DNA from: Streptomyces sp. NBC_01497
Lineage (GTDB): Bacteria; Actinomycetota; Actinomycetes; Streptomycetales; Streptomycetaceae
Assembly (NCBI RefSeq): GCF_036250695.1
Contig: NZ_CP109427.1
Location: forward strand, 1,488,001-1,552,000
Direction of reading: 5' to 3'
DNA length: 64,000 nucleotides
Shown here: in pieces, positions 17,135 to 25,018 of the stretch
Layout: every line of letters starts with the position of its first letter
Position numbering within the stretch: position 1 is the first letter of the stretch
Program-made: the position numbers and the translations under genes
Notes under the pieces: generated by a model
What the model saw: only the letters and a program-made list of their open reading frames with translations
Database searches by the model: none
Told to the model about the DNA's origin: nothing

Positions 17135-17940
17135 GGCAGCAGCCACTGCGCCGGGTGCTGCCGTGCGACGCGCACGGAGCCGTCGGCCGGTGTCATCGAG
17201 GTGAGCCCGAACGGCGGTCCCGCGGGTGAGGACCAGGCATAGCCGGACCGGGTGCGGCGCGTGGTGTCCAGGGCGACGAGGACGGCGACGGGCTGCCCGT
17301 CGCGGCTGAACTGGTCGGCGAGTTGGGGGTCGCCCAGGAAGGCGGCGATCTGCCGCCGGGTCTGGGTGCTCCTGCCGACGGCCTTGACGGTGCCGTGCAG
17401 CACGCCGTAGCGCTGCTCGGGCGCGGACGCCGGGCTGAGGTCGACCGGCTGTCCCGGAACGACGGACCCGCCGCCGGAGGCCGGCATGTACAGCATCGCG
17501 AGGAGCGGGTCGTGTGCGTGGGCCGCGCGTTCGACGGTCGCGATGTCGGCGCCCGTGGTGACGACGGCGCCGATGCTCGCGGTCAGGGAGGTGACCCGGC
17601 CGGCGGCGATCGCGCGGACCGTGTCCGTGGCGCCGTGCGCGACGCGTACCCGCACGAGTGGCGCGTCCGCCTCGACGCGCTGTCCCTCCTGCGCGAGCAC
17701 GGCGGTGACTTGCCCGGCGACGGGGCTCTGGAGCACGTAACTCCCCTGTCCGTAGGTGAGGATGCCCGGGGCCGCGACAGTCGAGGTCACATAACCGGTG
17801 ACCGCCCACAGCGCGCCCGCCGCCATGGCGAGGAGGGTCACCGCGAGCGTGAGCAGGCCGCGTGGGCGGGCGAGCCGCACGGGGAGGTCGAGCTCCTCCG
17901 GCGACTGGAGTTTGGTGAGCGCCTGTTGGCGGAATTGCAC
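17131..17940 (-). CDS. NHLP system HlyD-like membrane-fusion protein
   Basis: 269 residues from GTG 17940: short cytoplasmic N-terminus 'QFRQQALTKLQSPEELDLPVRL', one membrane helix (LLTLAVTLLAMAAGALWAVTGY), then a biotinyl-lipoyl/HlyD periplasmic-type domain ('GQVTAVLAQEGQRVEADAPLVRVR'). It links the two ABC subunits across the cell envelope. An in-frame GTG at 17967 would add nine residues, but it has no ribosome site and the family usually begins at the 'QFRQQ' position. First of three overlapping export genes, 110 bp after the precursor stop. Confidence 0.88.
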   Translation of the reverse strand: MQFRQQALTKLQSPEELDLPVRLARPRGLLTLAVTLLAMAAGALWAVTGYVTSTVAAPGILTYGQGSYVLQSPVAGQVTAVLAQEGQRVEADAPLVRVRVAHGATDTVRAIAAGRVTSLTASIGAVVTTGADIATVERAAHAHDPLLAMLYMPASGGGSVVPGQPVDLSPASAPEQRYGVLHGTVKAVGRSTQTRRQIAAFLGDPQLADQFSRDGQPVAVLVALDTTRRTRSGYAWSSPAGPPFGLTSMTPADGSVRVARQHPAQWLLP

Positions 17941-18049
17941 GGCGGTCTTCCCGGTCTTCCGGCACACGGAAACGTGCCCCGGAGTCCGTAGGGGATACGG
18001 ACCCGGGACACGTGTCAGTCAGTCACAACTGGTCGATGCGACCGGTTGC

Positions 18050-18259
18050 TCAGAGGCCGCCGACGAGGCCCGTCACGCCGGAGGTGTTCACCATCGGGTC
18101 GACGGTGGCGTCGACGGTGTTCAGGACACCGTTGACGTTCACGACACCGCTGACCGTGTTGACGACGCCGGTGACGGTGTCACCGACGAGACCACCGGAC
18201 ACGTTGTCCAGGTCGGCGTCGGAGATTTCCTGGGTCTCGACCTGGGGGGTGGAGTTCAT
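18050..18259 (-). CDS. Double-glycine precursor peptide exported by the NHLP system
   Basis: 69 residues. The leader MNSTPQVETQEISDADLDNV ends in SGG at residues 21-23, a typical C39 cleavage site. The 46-residue core begins LVGDTVTG and ends GLVGGL. It is rich in Val, Gly, Thr and Asn, has no Cys, Trp or Tyr, and contains degenerate repeats of the form GVVNTVS / GVVNVN / GVLNTVD. Without cysteine, lanthionine rings are impossible even though similar Streptomyces peptides are often labelled 'type A2 lantipeptide'. No modifying enzyme is adjacent. AAGGGAAG lies about 10 nt before ATG 18259. The mature activity is unknown. Confidence 0.85.
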   Translation of the reverse strand: MNSTPQVETQEISDADLDNVSGGLVGDTVTGVVNTVSGVVNVNGVLNTVDATVDPMVNTSGVTGLVGGL

Positions 18260-18670
18260 CAGTGAAGCTTCCCTTCGCATGGCTCTGATTGACACGCCTC
18301 CGTCCAGTGCCTTCCCGTCAGGGACGAAATCACCGGTGGTGTTGGTGGCGTGCGATGGGATGTAAGCACGGACCTCCCACGGGCAGCCACCCGCGAAACG
18401 GGCTCCTGGTTCATATGTGCCGTGCGTCTGTGGTGTGTTGTGCCCGGGCCCCCATCGTGGCGGCGCGCTTTCTTCACACCATGGTCCGAACCTCGGTCAG
18501 CCGCGGGGCCGCCGGGCCTCCGGAACCTCGCATTCCGTCCGTACCGTCCGGTCGGGCACCGGCCCGGCGGCAAAGGCCCTGTGCAGTGATGGCCCCCGGA
18601 CGCTTGCAATGTGCGGGTTGTCCGCAGAACGAAATCGCACTGGTTTCCGCGACCAAACGCGTTCGAGCGA
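18260..18670 (-). promoter_or_regulatory. Upstream region of the NHLP precursor operon
   Basis: This 411-bp gap must contain the promoter of the precursor operon and the 3' end of the FAD gene transcript. I saw no convincing -35/-10 pair, operator dyad or small gene. A minus-strand frame beginning MNQEPVS near 18415 lacks coding character. Confidence 0.35.
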
Positions 18671-19966
18671 TCACGCCGTGTGTGTACGGCCCGGTTCCAC
18701 GGGCCGTCCGCCGAGCCCGAGCCCCGCCGCGACCGCTCGCGCCACCCGCCGTCCCGAGTACAGCGCGCCCTGGATCGAGCTGGTGTCGCGGTGATCGCCG
18801 CACACGTACACCTCCCCGGCGAGCGGCGGGCGCACGAACGGGTGCGGCGCGGTCATGGCCGGCAGGGCGTACGGGATGTCGTACGTGGCGACGAGGTCCC
18901 AGTCGCGGGTGGACACACGGTGCAGGTCGGCGAGCCTGCGCCGCACCGCCGGCTCGGCGGCCTCCCCGTGCGGGGCGCCCTCGCGGTGGGCGGCCGAGGT
19001 CGCGACGAGCGCGCGGCCCGCCGGCGCGTACCCGGGCGCGGCGGCGCTGATCACGACGCTGTTGTCGACGGGCGAGTCGTCCCCGTCCACGAGGAGCCGC
19101 GCCCCCGTCTCCGCCAGGGCCCCGGCGTCGGTGGCGTGGTACCAGGTGGTCACGCCGTGCCAGGCGGGCTCCCGCAGGCCGGGCAGCAGCGCCGCGGCCG
19201 CGCGGGCATCCGTGGCGACGACGACGGCGCGCGCCAGAAGGGTCCCCTCGTCCGTCTCGACGCGGTCGGCGGCCACCCGCCGGGCGGCTGTCCCCAGGCG
19301 CACCGTCCCCTGCGGCAGCCGGGCCGCGAGATCGCGCGGCAGGACGTACATACCGGCCGCGGGTACCGCGGCCTCGCCGCGCACGAACATCCGCACCATG
19401 AGATCGACGAACCGGCCGGACGTGGTGGCGTCCGGGTCGAGCGTCAGCCCGGCGAAGAAGGGCCGCAGCAGGCGCTCGACCGTCCGGTCGGAGAGGCCCC
19501 TGGCCCGCCAGTGCCGGGCGGCGGGAACGTCGTGGCGGTGCAGCAGCCCCTCGGCCGACGAGAAGGACACCTCCAGCGCGTAGCGCGCGAGCGCGACCTT
19601 CGCACTCGGCGACCCGATCGGCGCGCGGAGCAGGCGCGGCAGGGCCAGGGGGTCGCGCCGCGGGTCCGCGAGGACGCTGTGGCGCCCGTCCGCGTACAGG
19701 CCGAGGGCGCGGGCGAACGGCCGCAGGTCCGGTGCGGCGAGGTCGAGCACACCCGTCGCCTCCGGATAGGCGGTGTTCAGCACCTGGAAACCCCGGTCGA
19801 GCAGGTAGCCCTCGCGACGGTCGGTGGCGACCCGGCCGCCGACCCGCTCCCCCGCCTCCAGGACGCTCACGTCGGCGCCCCGGGCCGCCAGTTCCAGTGC
19901 CGCGGCGAGACCGGCGAGACCGGCCCCGACGACGATCACGTCATGACGTGCGGGCAGCGTGACCAT
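18671..19966 (-). CDS. FAD-dependent oxidoreductase, phytoene-desaturase/amine-oxidase type
   Basis: 431 residues. The N-terminal dinucleotide fold 'HDVIVVGAGLAGLAAALELAARGADVSVLEAGERVGGRV' is textbook for the flavin monoamine oxidase/phytoene dehydrogenase superfamily. The C-terminal 'GEVYVCGDHRDTSSIQGALYSGRRVA' closes the FAD site. Substrate is unknown; carotenoid, amine or polyprenyl roles are all possible, but no carotenoid genes are adjacent. GGAGGTAA lies 6 nt before ATG 19966. It diverges from the DUF6158 gene at 20137. Confidence 0.85.
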   Translation of the reverse strand: MVTLPARHDVIVVGAGLAGLAAALELAARGADVSVLEAGERVGGRVATDRREGYLLDRGFQVLNTAYPEATGVLDLAAPDLRPFARALGLYADGRHSVLADPRRDPLALPRLLRAPIGSPSAKVALARYALEVSFSSAEGLLHRHDVPAARHWRARGLSDRTVERLLRPFFAGLTLDPDATTSGRFVDLMVRMFVRGEAAVPAAGMYVLPRDLAARLPQGTVRLGTAARRVAADRVETDEGTLLARAVVVATDARAAAALLPGLREPAWHGVTTWYHATDAGALAETGARLLVDGDDSPVDNSVVISAAAPGYAPAGRALVATSAAHREGAPHGEAAEPAVRRRLADLHRVSTRDWDLVATYDIPYALPAMTAPHPFVRPPLAGEVYVCGDHRDTSSIQGALYSGRRVARAVAAGLGLGGRPVEPGRTHTA

Positions 19967-20136
19967 GTGCGTTACCTCCGGCGGTGCCGCTGTCCCCGCG
20001 GCCGCGGGGACAGGCTCACGAGGTAGCCTCTCAGCCGCCCGCTCCCCCGGCGCGGCAGCCGGGCGGTCCACGGAGGAGACGTTTCCTCCCCAGCGGGTAC
20101 CTATGTGGTGGCGGACTGGACGGAAGGAGTCTTCCC

Positions 20137-20391
20137 ATGACCGGTACGGGCCACGAGGACTACAGGATGCGAGGTCGCGACCCGGCCCTCCTGGAGGACC
20201 AGCAGCTGCTGCGCGAGCTGGAGACACTGCACCGCACCCGGCACGACACGCTCCTGCACGGGTCGAAGGACGCGCTCGACACGCACAACACGCGCACCGC
20301 GCAGCTGGAGGGCGAGTACCTGCGGCGCCACCCGAAACGGCACGTCCTCGCCGGACGCACCCGTGAGGGAGCACGGGGGCGCGGGGTCTGA
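20137..20391 (+). CDS. DUF6158-like small hydrophilic protein
   Basis: 84 residues, highly charged, predicted helical: 'RDPALLEDQQLLRELETLHRTRHDTLLHGSKDALDTHNTRTAQLEGEYLRRHP'. This resembles a small conserved actinomycete family annotated only as DUF6158. AAGGAG sits 8 nt before ATG 20137. It diverges from the FAD gene and is followed by a perfect hairpin. No function can be assigned. Confidence 0.75.
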   Translation: MTGTGHEDYRMRGRDPALLEDQQLLRELETLHRTRHDTLLHGSKDALDTHNTRTAQLEGEYLRRHPKRHVLAGRTREGARGRGV

Positions 20392-20411
20392 CCACCGGGG
20401 TGCCAGGACGG

Positions 20412-20443
20412 CCCGGACCGCAACGGGCGGGGCGCGGTCCGGG
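20412..20443. terminator. Hairpin after the DUF6158 gene
   Basis: 10-bp perfect arms (20412-20421 and 20434-20443) with a 12-nt loop lie 20 bp after the stop. It also sits beyond the end of the convergent GH105 gene, so it can serve both. Confidence 0.65.
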
Positions 20444-20556
20444 GGCACACGCCGGTGCCCGTCCGCGCCGCCCCACCCGCGTGGAGGGACGGCGTGGACG
20501 GACGTGGACGGACGGCGGTTGCTCCTGGCCCCCGGCTGCGGCTGCGCGGCCCGGGG

Positions 20557-21750
20557 CTACGAGGCCAGGGCGGCGAGTTCCACCCCCGCCAGGAGGAAGC
20601 CGCCGACGCCGAAGTCGGCGGTGCTGTCGTAGGTGACCGGCTGGCTGGAGTCGGGACGGTCACCCACCTTCTGCACGTAGCCGAGCGCGCCGTCGGGGTG
20701 CACGGCCGTAGCCACGAGGCCGTTCCAGGCGCGCGCCGCGACGGGCAGGTACGTGGCCCGGTCCACGAGTCCGCTCGCGACGGCGTAGGCCGTGCCGTAC
20801 GCGAAGAAGACGGTGCCGCTGGTCTCCGGACCCGGGAAGTGCCGCGGATCGGCGAGATTGACGTTCCAGAACCCGTCGGCGCGCTGCACCCGGGCGACCG
20901 CCGTCACCAGCCGCTTCAGCGTGTCGGCGTACTCGGCGGTGTCGGACCGCCCGGCGGGCAGTGCCTTCAGCGTCTTGACGTGCCCGGCGGCGACCCAGCC
21001 GTTGCCGCGTGACCACACCACCGGCTTACCCGACGGGGAGAGGATGCCGCCCGGCAGGAAGTTCTTGTCCCGGTACCAGAGCCCCGTGGCGGGCACGAAG
21101 AGGCCCGGGCCGCCCTCGGCACTCTTGGTGTGCGTGTACAGACTGTGCAGCTTGGTCCAGTAGCCGGTGTCGCCGCGCAGTGCGCCCAGCCTGGCGAACG
21201 ACGGCATGCCCATGTGCAGCGCGTCGTCCCACCACCAGTCGTCGTTCTTGGTCACCTGGTCCGTGTATGTCATGCGGTGCAGGCAGGCCTCGATGGCGGT
21301 CAGCTTCGCGCTGCCCCCTTCCGCCTCGTAGAGGTCGAGGTACACCTGCCCCGCGCACTGGTCGTCGGCGTTGCGGGTGGTGGTGCCGCCGTTCAGCGCG
21401 TAGGCGTGGCTCTCGGCCCAGGAGCGTGAGCGGTCCAGGTAGCGGGCGTCCCCAGTGAGCGTGTGGAGTGCCATGAGACCGCTGTAGAAGGTGGCGTTGG
21501 CCCACTGGTTGTCGCCGGGGCCGGGGTTCGCGTCGATCCACTGGTCGGCGACCTCGCGCAGGACGGCGGTGATCTCGGCCCGGGAGGGCAGCGCATCGCC
21601 GGCGGCGCGCGGCACCTCGGGGCGGGCTGTCGCCGGACGGGGTGTCGCGGAGCGGGAGGCAGCCGGCGCCGCGTGTGCGACGCCGTCGAGCGGGGGCAGG
21701 CCGGCGGCCGCGAGCGCGGCGCCGGTGCCCAGGAGATGCCGTCGATCCAT
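20557..21750 (-). CDS. GH88/GH105 unsaturated rhamnogalacturonyl hydrolase, secreted
   Basis: 397 residues. It begins MDRRHLLGTGAALAAAGLPP, a Tat-like signal with twin arginines. The (alpha/alpha)6 catalytic domain follows: 'DDQCAGQVYLDLYEAEG' carries the likely catalytic Asp, with 'WWWDDALHMGMPSFARLG', 'WSRGNGWVAAG' and 'ETSGTVFFAYG'. Family members remove unsaturated galacturonic acid from rhamnogalacturonan oligomers, releasing rhamnose-containing products. That fits the rhamnose genes at 2-6 kb. ATG 21750 follows GGAAGG. An 18-bp dyad lies 77 bp upstream. Confidence 0.88.
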   Translation of the reverse strand: MDRRHLLGTGAALAAAGLPPLDGVAHAAPAASRSATPRPATARPEVPRAAGDALPSRAEITAVLREVADQWIDANPGPGDNQWANATFYSGLMALHTLTGDARYLDRSRSWAESHAYALNGGTTTRNADDQCAGQVYLDLYEAEGGSAKLTAIEACLHRMTYTDQVTKNDDWWWDDALHMGMPSFARLGALRGDTGYWTKLHSLYTHTKSAEGGPGLFVPATGLWYRDKNFLPGGILSPSGKPVVWSRGNGWVAAGHVKTLKALPAGRSDTAEYADTLKRLVTAVARVQRADGFWNVNLADPRHFPGPETSGTVFFAYGTAYAVASGLVDRATYLPVAARAWNGLVATAVHPDGALGYVQKVGDRPDSSQPVTYDSTADFGVGGFLLAGVELAALAS

Positions 21751-21826
21751 GGCAGGGCCTTCCGTGTGGGGTCCGGGCGGTACAGGACATGACAGGGATG
21801 CGAGGTGAGGTGCGTCGCACGTAGGG

Positions 21827-21844
21827 CGTTCATGTGAGTGAACG
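21827..21844 (-). promoter_or_regulatory. Candidate operator upstream of GH105
   Basis: CGTTCA at 21827-21832 and TGAACG at 21839-21844 form a perfect 6+6 dyad with a 6-bp spacer, 77-94 bp before the GH105 start. The arms resemble the TGAA/TTCA half-sites of the rhamnose promoter but the spacing differs, so a common regulator is uncertain. Confidence 0.5.
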
Positions 21845-22499
21845 TGGGGTACCTCCATGAACTTGCGGCGCAGCCTAAAGGACTGGACCATCCCCCCGCC
21901 AGACCCCGGACAGCCCCCAACGTCCGCCTGCGCGAGGCGAGATGACGGAGCACGCCGTCGAAAAGAGCGGCCACGGCGTGCGTCGCGGGGCCGGGAGCCA
22001 CCCACGGCCCGTGACTCCGGGAAGGCACGCCGCTTCTTCGTCACTCGCCCGCCGGCCGTCGGTCGCCGTCGCCGATCGCCGTCGCCGATCGCCGTGTCCG
22101 CCGTTACCGGTCATCGGTCATCGGTCGCCGATCGTCGTGGTCCGCCGTCGGGCGTTCGGCGTCGGGCGTCGCCGGGTGGCCGGGCAACCAGATGTGACGG
22201 CGTCAACGCTGCGTTCCCGGTCAGGGCGGGCCGATGCGAGCACCGGGCCGCCCTGAGGGGGCCTTGGAGCCCCGCGTCCGACCTGCTACGGCTGCCGGGA
22301 AGCCCGCACGGACACACCGGCCGTGGGCGCGTGCGCCCACAGTGGGACGCGCGTCTGCTCCGCACACGGCCAGGTCGCGGGGGCCCGTCGTCCGCCGGTT
22401 CAGCGGGATCGCGGCCATCCGATGCGGCAGGGACACGCGCCGGATCGTCCGCCCCGCCTGCCGCGCGGCGGACCACGACGTCGCCACGTCCGCATAGAA
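21845..22499. other. Non-coding stretch with short tandem repeats
   Basis: No gene is convincing here; codon-position bias is lost in all frames. A 13-bp unit CGCCGTCGCCGAT is tandemly repeated at 22064-22097, and CGGTCAT is repeated at about 22107-22125. The region separates the GH105 promoter from the Fur-family gene. Confidence 0.55.
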
Positions 22500-22512
22500 T
22501 TGATCCGGTCAA
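22500..22512 (+). promoter_or_regulatory. Candidate Fur-family operator
   Basis: TTGATCCGGTCAA is a near-palindrome (TTGA..TCAA) in a local AT-richer patch 47 bp before the Fur-family start. Fur-family repressors such as CatR and FurA of Streptomyces are autoregulated, so this is a reasonable autoregulatory site. Confidence 0.4.
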
Positions 22513-22558
22513 CTGTGTCGCCTACTGTGGCCGTGGCCGAAGGAGGGTGACCGCCACC

Positions 22559-23008
22559 ATGGAGACAGCGGCGAGCAAGCCGAAGACCGCGACCGATCTG
22601 CTGCGGCACAAGGGGCTGCGCAGCACGGCCCAGCGGCGTGCGGTGCTGGGCGCCCTGGGATACGGCTCGCACGCCACCGCGGCGGAGGTCGAGCAGCGGA
22701 TCAAGGCCGCGGAGCCGGCGAGGGGCCTGTCCCGGCAGGGCCTGTACAACGTGCTGGACGATCTGACGCAGGCCGGTCTGGTCCGGTGCATCGAACCCGC
22801 GGGCTCGCCCACGCGCTACGAACTGCGCGTCGGCGACAACCACCACCACCTGGTGTGCAGGACGTGCGGGCACATCGAGGACGTCGACTGCGGCGTGGGC
22901 GTGGCGCCCTGCCTCGACCCGCTGGACGCCAAGGGCTTCGCCCTGGACGAGGCCGAGATCACCTGGTGGGGTCTGTGCCAGGACTGCCGGGCCGCGACCA
23001 CACCCTGA
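22559..23008 (+). CDS. Fur family metalloregulator (FurA/CatR/PerR-like)
   Basis: 149 residues. Winged helix at about 10-90 ('RSTAQRRAVLGALGYGSHATAAEVEQ', 'LSRQGLYNVLDDLTQAGLV'), then the His-rich regulatory metal loop 'GDNHHHLVCRTCGHIEDVDC' and a C-terminal 'CQDC' that completes the structural zinc site. This is the peroxide/iron-sensing arrangement common in Streptomyces repressors of catalase genes, but no catalase gene is nearby. ATG 22559 lies 12 nt after AAGGAGG; an in-frame GTG at 22547 is too close to that site. Confidence 0.88.
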   Translation: METAASKPKTATDLLRHKGLRSTAQRRAVLGALGYGSHATAAEVEQRIKAAEPARGLSRQGLYNVLDDLTQAGLVRCIEPAGSPTRYELRVGDNHHHLVCRTCGHIEDVDCGVGVAPCLDPLDAKGFALDEAEITWWGLCQDCRAATTP

Positions 23009-23197
23009 CCGCGTCGCCGCGCGCCACCTCCGACCGCACCCCGGCACGGCCGCGCCGGGCCCGGTACCGACGCCGCCGTCGGCCCGCAGCGCCGGCCGCC
23101 GGGGACGACACGTGCGGCGGCTGGCGCGCTCGTCAGGGCGACGCGTCCGGCGGTGTCGTGCGCGCCGGCCGGCGGACCGTCCGGCAGGATGGCCCGG

Positions 23198-23593
23198 GTG
23201 AGCAATGGCGAACCATCGGATGCCGTGACCGCGGCGATCGAGGGTGAGCTGCGCTTCCTCGACCCCGCCGTCTTCACCTCCCCGACCCTGCTCGGCAGGC
23301 TGCTGCATCCCGAGTTCCGCTCGTTCGGCTCCTCGGGGACCTCGTACACCCGTGCGTCGTACATCGACGAACTGCGCGAGTGGGGTCCCTCCGCCAGGAC
23401 CCCCGGCACGGTGACCCTGCTGGCGGCGCGGGAGCTCGCCCCGGATCTGGTGCTCCTCACGTTCGACATCAACGTCAGCGAGCGCCGCGCGCACCGCAGT
23501 TCGCTGTGGCGCAAAACGCGCGAGGCGGGGTGGCAGCTGTACTTCACCCAGGGGACGGGCTTCAGCCCGGGCGACATGGTGACGCCGACCTGA
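23198..23593 (+). CDS. NTF2-like / DUF4440 family protein
   Basis: 131 residues with the cone-shaped NTF2-like pattern: 'IEGELRFLDPAVFTSPTLLGRLLHPEFRSFGSSGTSYTRASYIDEL', a central 'LAPDLVLLTFDI' and terminal 'SLWRKTREAGWQLYFTQGTGFSP'. Members include small-molecule-binding and polar enzyme folds; no catalytic residue can be named. GTG 23198 is preferred because GCAGGA lies about 8 nt upstream; ATG 23189 overlaps that site. Downstream of the Fur gene by 190 bp, probably independent. Confidence 0.7.
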   Translation: MSNGEPSDAVTAAIEGELRFLDPAVFTSPTLLGRLLHPEFRSFGSSGTSYTRASYIDELREWGPSARTPGTVTLLAARELAPDLVLLTFDINVSERRAHRSSLWRKTREAGWQLYFTQGTGFSPGDMVTPT

Positions 23594-23673
23594 CGGCGCC
23601 TCCCACCTACGTGACTGCCCCCGCCGCCCGCCGGCCCCGCGGCCCCCGGCCGCCCACCGTCGTCGGGACGGCC

Positions 23674-24180
23674 TCACACCTCCCCGGCGGGCTCCCTGCG
23701 CATGCAGATCCGCGGCCACGCGTCGAGGCCCATGTCCGCCTCCGCCCGCCTGATCTCCCGCAGCCCCCCGGTCACCTCGTCGGCGGTCAGCGTCCGGAAG
23801 CCGAGACGCGCGTAGTAGGGCGCGTTCCACGGCACGTCCGCGAACGTCGTGAGGGTCAGCGCCGTGCCGGCCCGCCGGGCCAGATCCTCGATCAGGGCGC
23901 GCCCGACGCCCTGGCGCGCCGCGTCGGGATGGACCGACACCTGTTCGATGTGCGCGGCGCCGTCGACGTCCTCGTGCAGCAGGAACGCCACGGGCCGCCC
24001 CGTCCCGTTGTCGGCCACCCACGCGTTCCCGTGTTCGCGGTAGCCCTCCAGTACCTCGGGGGACGGTGGTTCGTGCGCGGCCACCTCCGCCATCGCGATG
24101 CGGCGGAAGAGCTCCCCGGCGGCGAGTTCGATACGGGGGATCTCAGCCAGGTCCGCCACGGTGGCGAGTCGTATGAACAT
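23674..24180 (-). CDS. GNAT family N-acetyltransferase
   Basis: 168 residues with a full GNAT core. It shows N-terminal 'MFIRLATVADLAEIPRIE', beta4 'AHIEQVSVHPDAARQGVGRALIEDLARRAG' carrying the acetyl-CoA pyrophosphate loop (RQGVGRAL), and 'WNAPYYARLGFRTL' at the C-terminus. The acceptor is unknown. ATG 24180 gives the canonical N-terminus. It is convergent with the NTF2-like gene and divergent from the membrane-protein gene at 24265. MccE-like microcin immunity proteins are also GNATs, but this gene is 15 kb from the peptide operon, so no link is claimed. Confidence 0.85.
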   Translation of the reverse strand: MFIRLATVADLAEIPRIELAAGELFRRIAMAEVAAHEPPSPEVLEGYREHGNAWVADNGTGRPVAFLLHEDVDGAAHIEQVSVHPDAARQGVGRALIEDLARRAGTALTLTTFADVPWNAPYYARLGFRTLTADEVTGGLREIRRAEADMGLDAWPRICMRREPAGEV

Positions 24181-24264
24181 GCCGGGGAGCCTACGCGACC
24201 ACGTGCGTCCGGTGCTGTTACATCGGCGGAGTCCCCGGCATGGTGCGTTCCGAGAGGCGGCGGT

Positions 24265-24846
24265 GTGTCCGACAGCCCCCACGACGGAGAGTCCCCGGCC
24301 CCGCGGCCGCACGGCGCCACGGCCAAGAAGGCGGTCGGCCGGACGTCCCGGCACCGGCCGGCACGGCGCGGGGACCCGCTCCAGCGGCTGCTGTTCGGCG
24401 GCGTGTACGGCACGGTGCTGGCCAGCGCGCTCGCCGCCGCACTGGGTGACGAGAGCGGTCCGCCCGATCCCGGCTACGACGCGGCCTGGGTGTTCGCGGC
24501 GGCGGTGGCCGGGTCGGCGGCGCACGGGTACGCCCACGCCATCGCCCACCGCACCGTCACGAACGGGAAGGTCTCGCCCGGCACCATCCGCTCGGTGCTC
24601 AACGAGTGGGCGCTGCTCGTCGCGGCGCTGCCTACGGTGGCCGCGCTGCTCGGGTCGTACGCCGGCTTCTGGAGCGAGAACGGCGCCATCAACATCGCCC
24701 TGATCATCAACACCGCCGCGCTGTTCGGCTGGGGGCTGTGGGCGGCCCGGGTGGCGGGGCAGGGGTGGTTCGCCGGCTGCCGGGCGGGGGCCGTCGACGT
24801 GCTGCTCGGCCTGTTCATCATCGTGGTCAACGTCCTGACGAAGTGA
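24265..24846 (+). CDS. Uncharacterised four-helix membrane protein
   Basis: 193 residues. A charged N-terminus of about 40 residues is followed by four hydrophobic segments (LFGGVYGTVLASALAAAL, AAWVFAAAVAGSAAHGYAHA, LLVAALPTVAALLGSYA plus IALIINTAALFGWGLW, and AVDVLLGLFIIVVNVLTK). Histidines and 'HGYAHAIAHR' lie in the second. GTG 24265 follows GAGAGG by 8 nt. No family recognised; common in Streptomyces as a hypothetical integral membrane protein. Confidence 0.7.
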   Translation: MSDSPHDGESPAPRPHGATAKKAVGRTSRHRPARRGDPLQRLLFGGVYGTVLASALAAALGDESGPPDPGYDAAWVFAAAVAGSAAHGYAHAIAHRTVTNGKVSPGTIRSVLNEWALLVAALPTVAALLGSYAGFWSENGAINIALIINTAALFGWGLWAARVAGQGWFAGCRAGAVDVLLGLFIIVVNVLTK

Positions 24847-24946
24847 CACCGGGCGGCGGCGGGCCGCCGGTACCGGCTCCGGGACCCCTGCGGCGCCCGG
24901 CGCCCCCGGCCCACAGCTCAGGTCTCAGGACCCAGGATTCAGGACT

Positions 24947-24982
24947 CACCGACTCAACGACTCAACGACTCAACGACTCACC
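24947..24982 (+). repeat. CGACTCAA octamer repeat
   Basis: About four consecutive copies of an 8-bp unit CGACTCAA in the gap between convergent genes at 24846 and 25019. Slightly degenerate copies (AGGACTCACC, CAGGATTC) flank it, suggesting slippage growth. Confidence 0.85.
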
Positions 24983-25018
24983 AGCCGACTCGCACCCCTG
25001 AGGCTCACGGCCCCGAAC

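Noticed and set aside
18260..18609. Minus-strand ORF containing MNQEPVSRVAARGR upstream of the NHLP precursor
   Set aside because: No coding bias and no ribosome site of note, and it occupies the promoter region of the precursor operon.
23674..24180. GNAT acetyltransferase as a MccE-type immunity gene for the peptide operon
   Set aside because: It lies about 15 kb away in an unrelated context and shows no feature that separates it from generic GNAT proteins.
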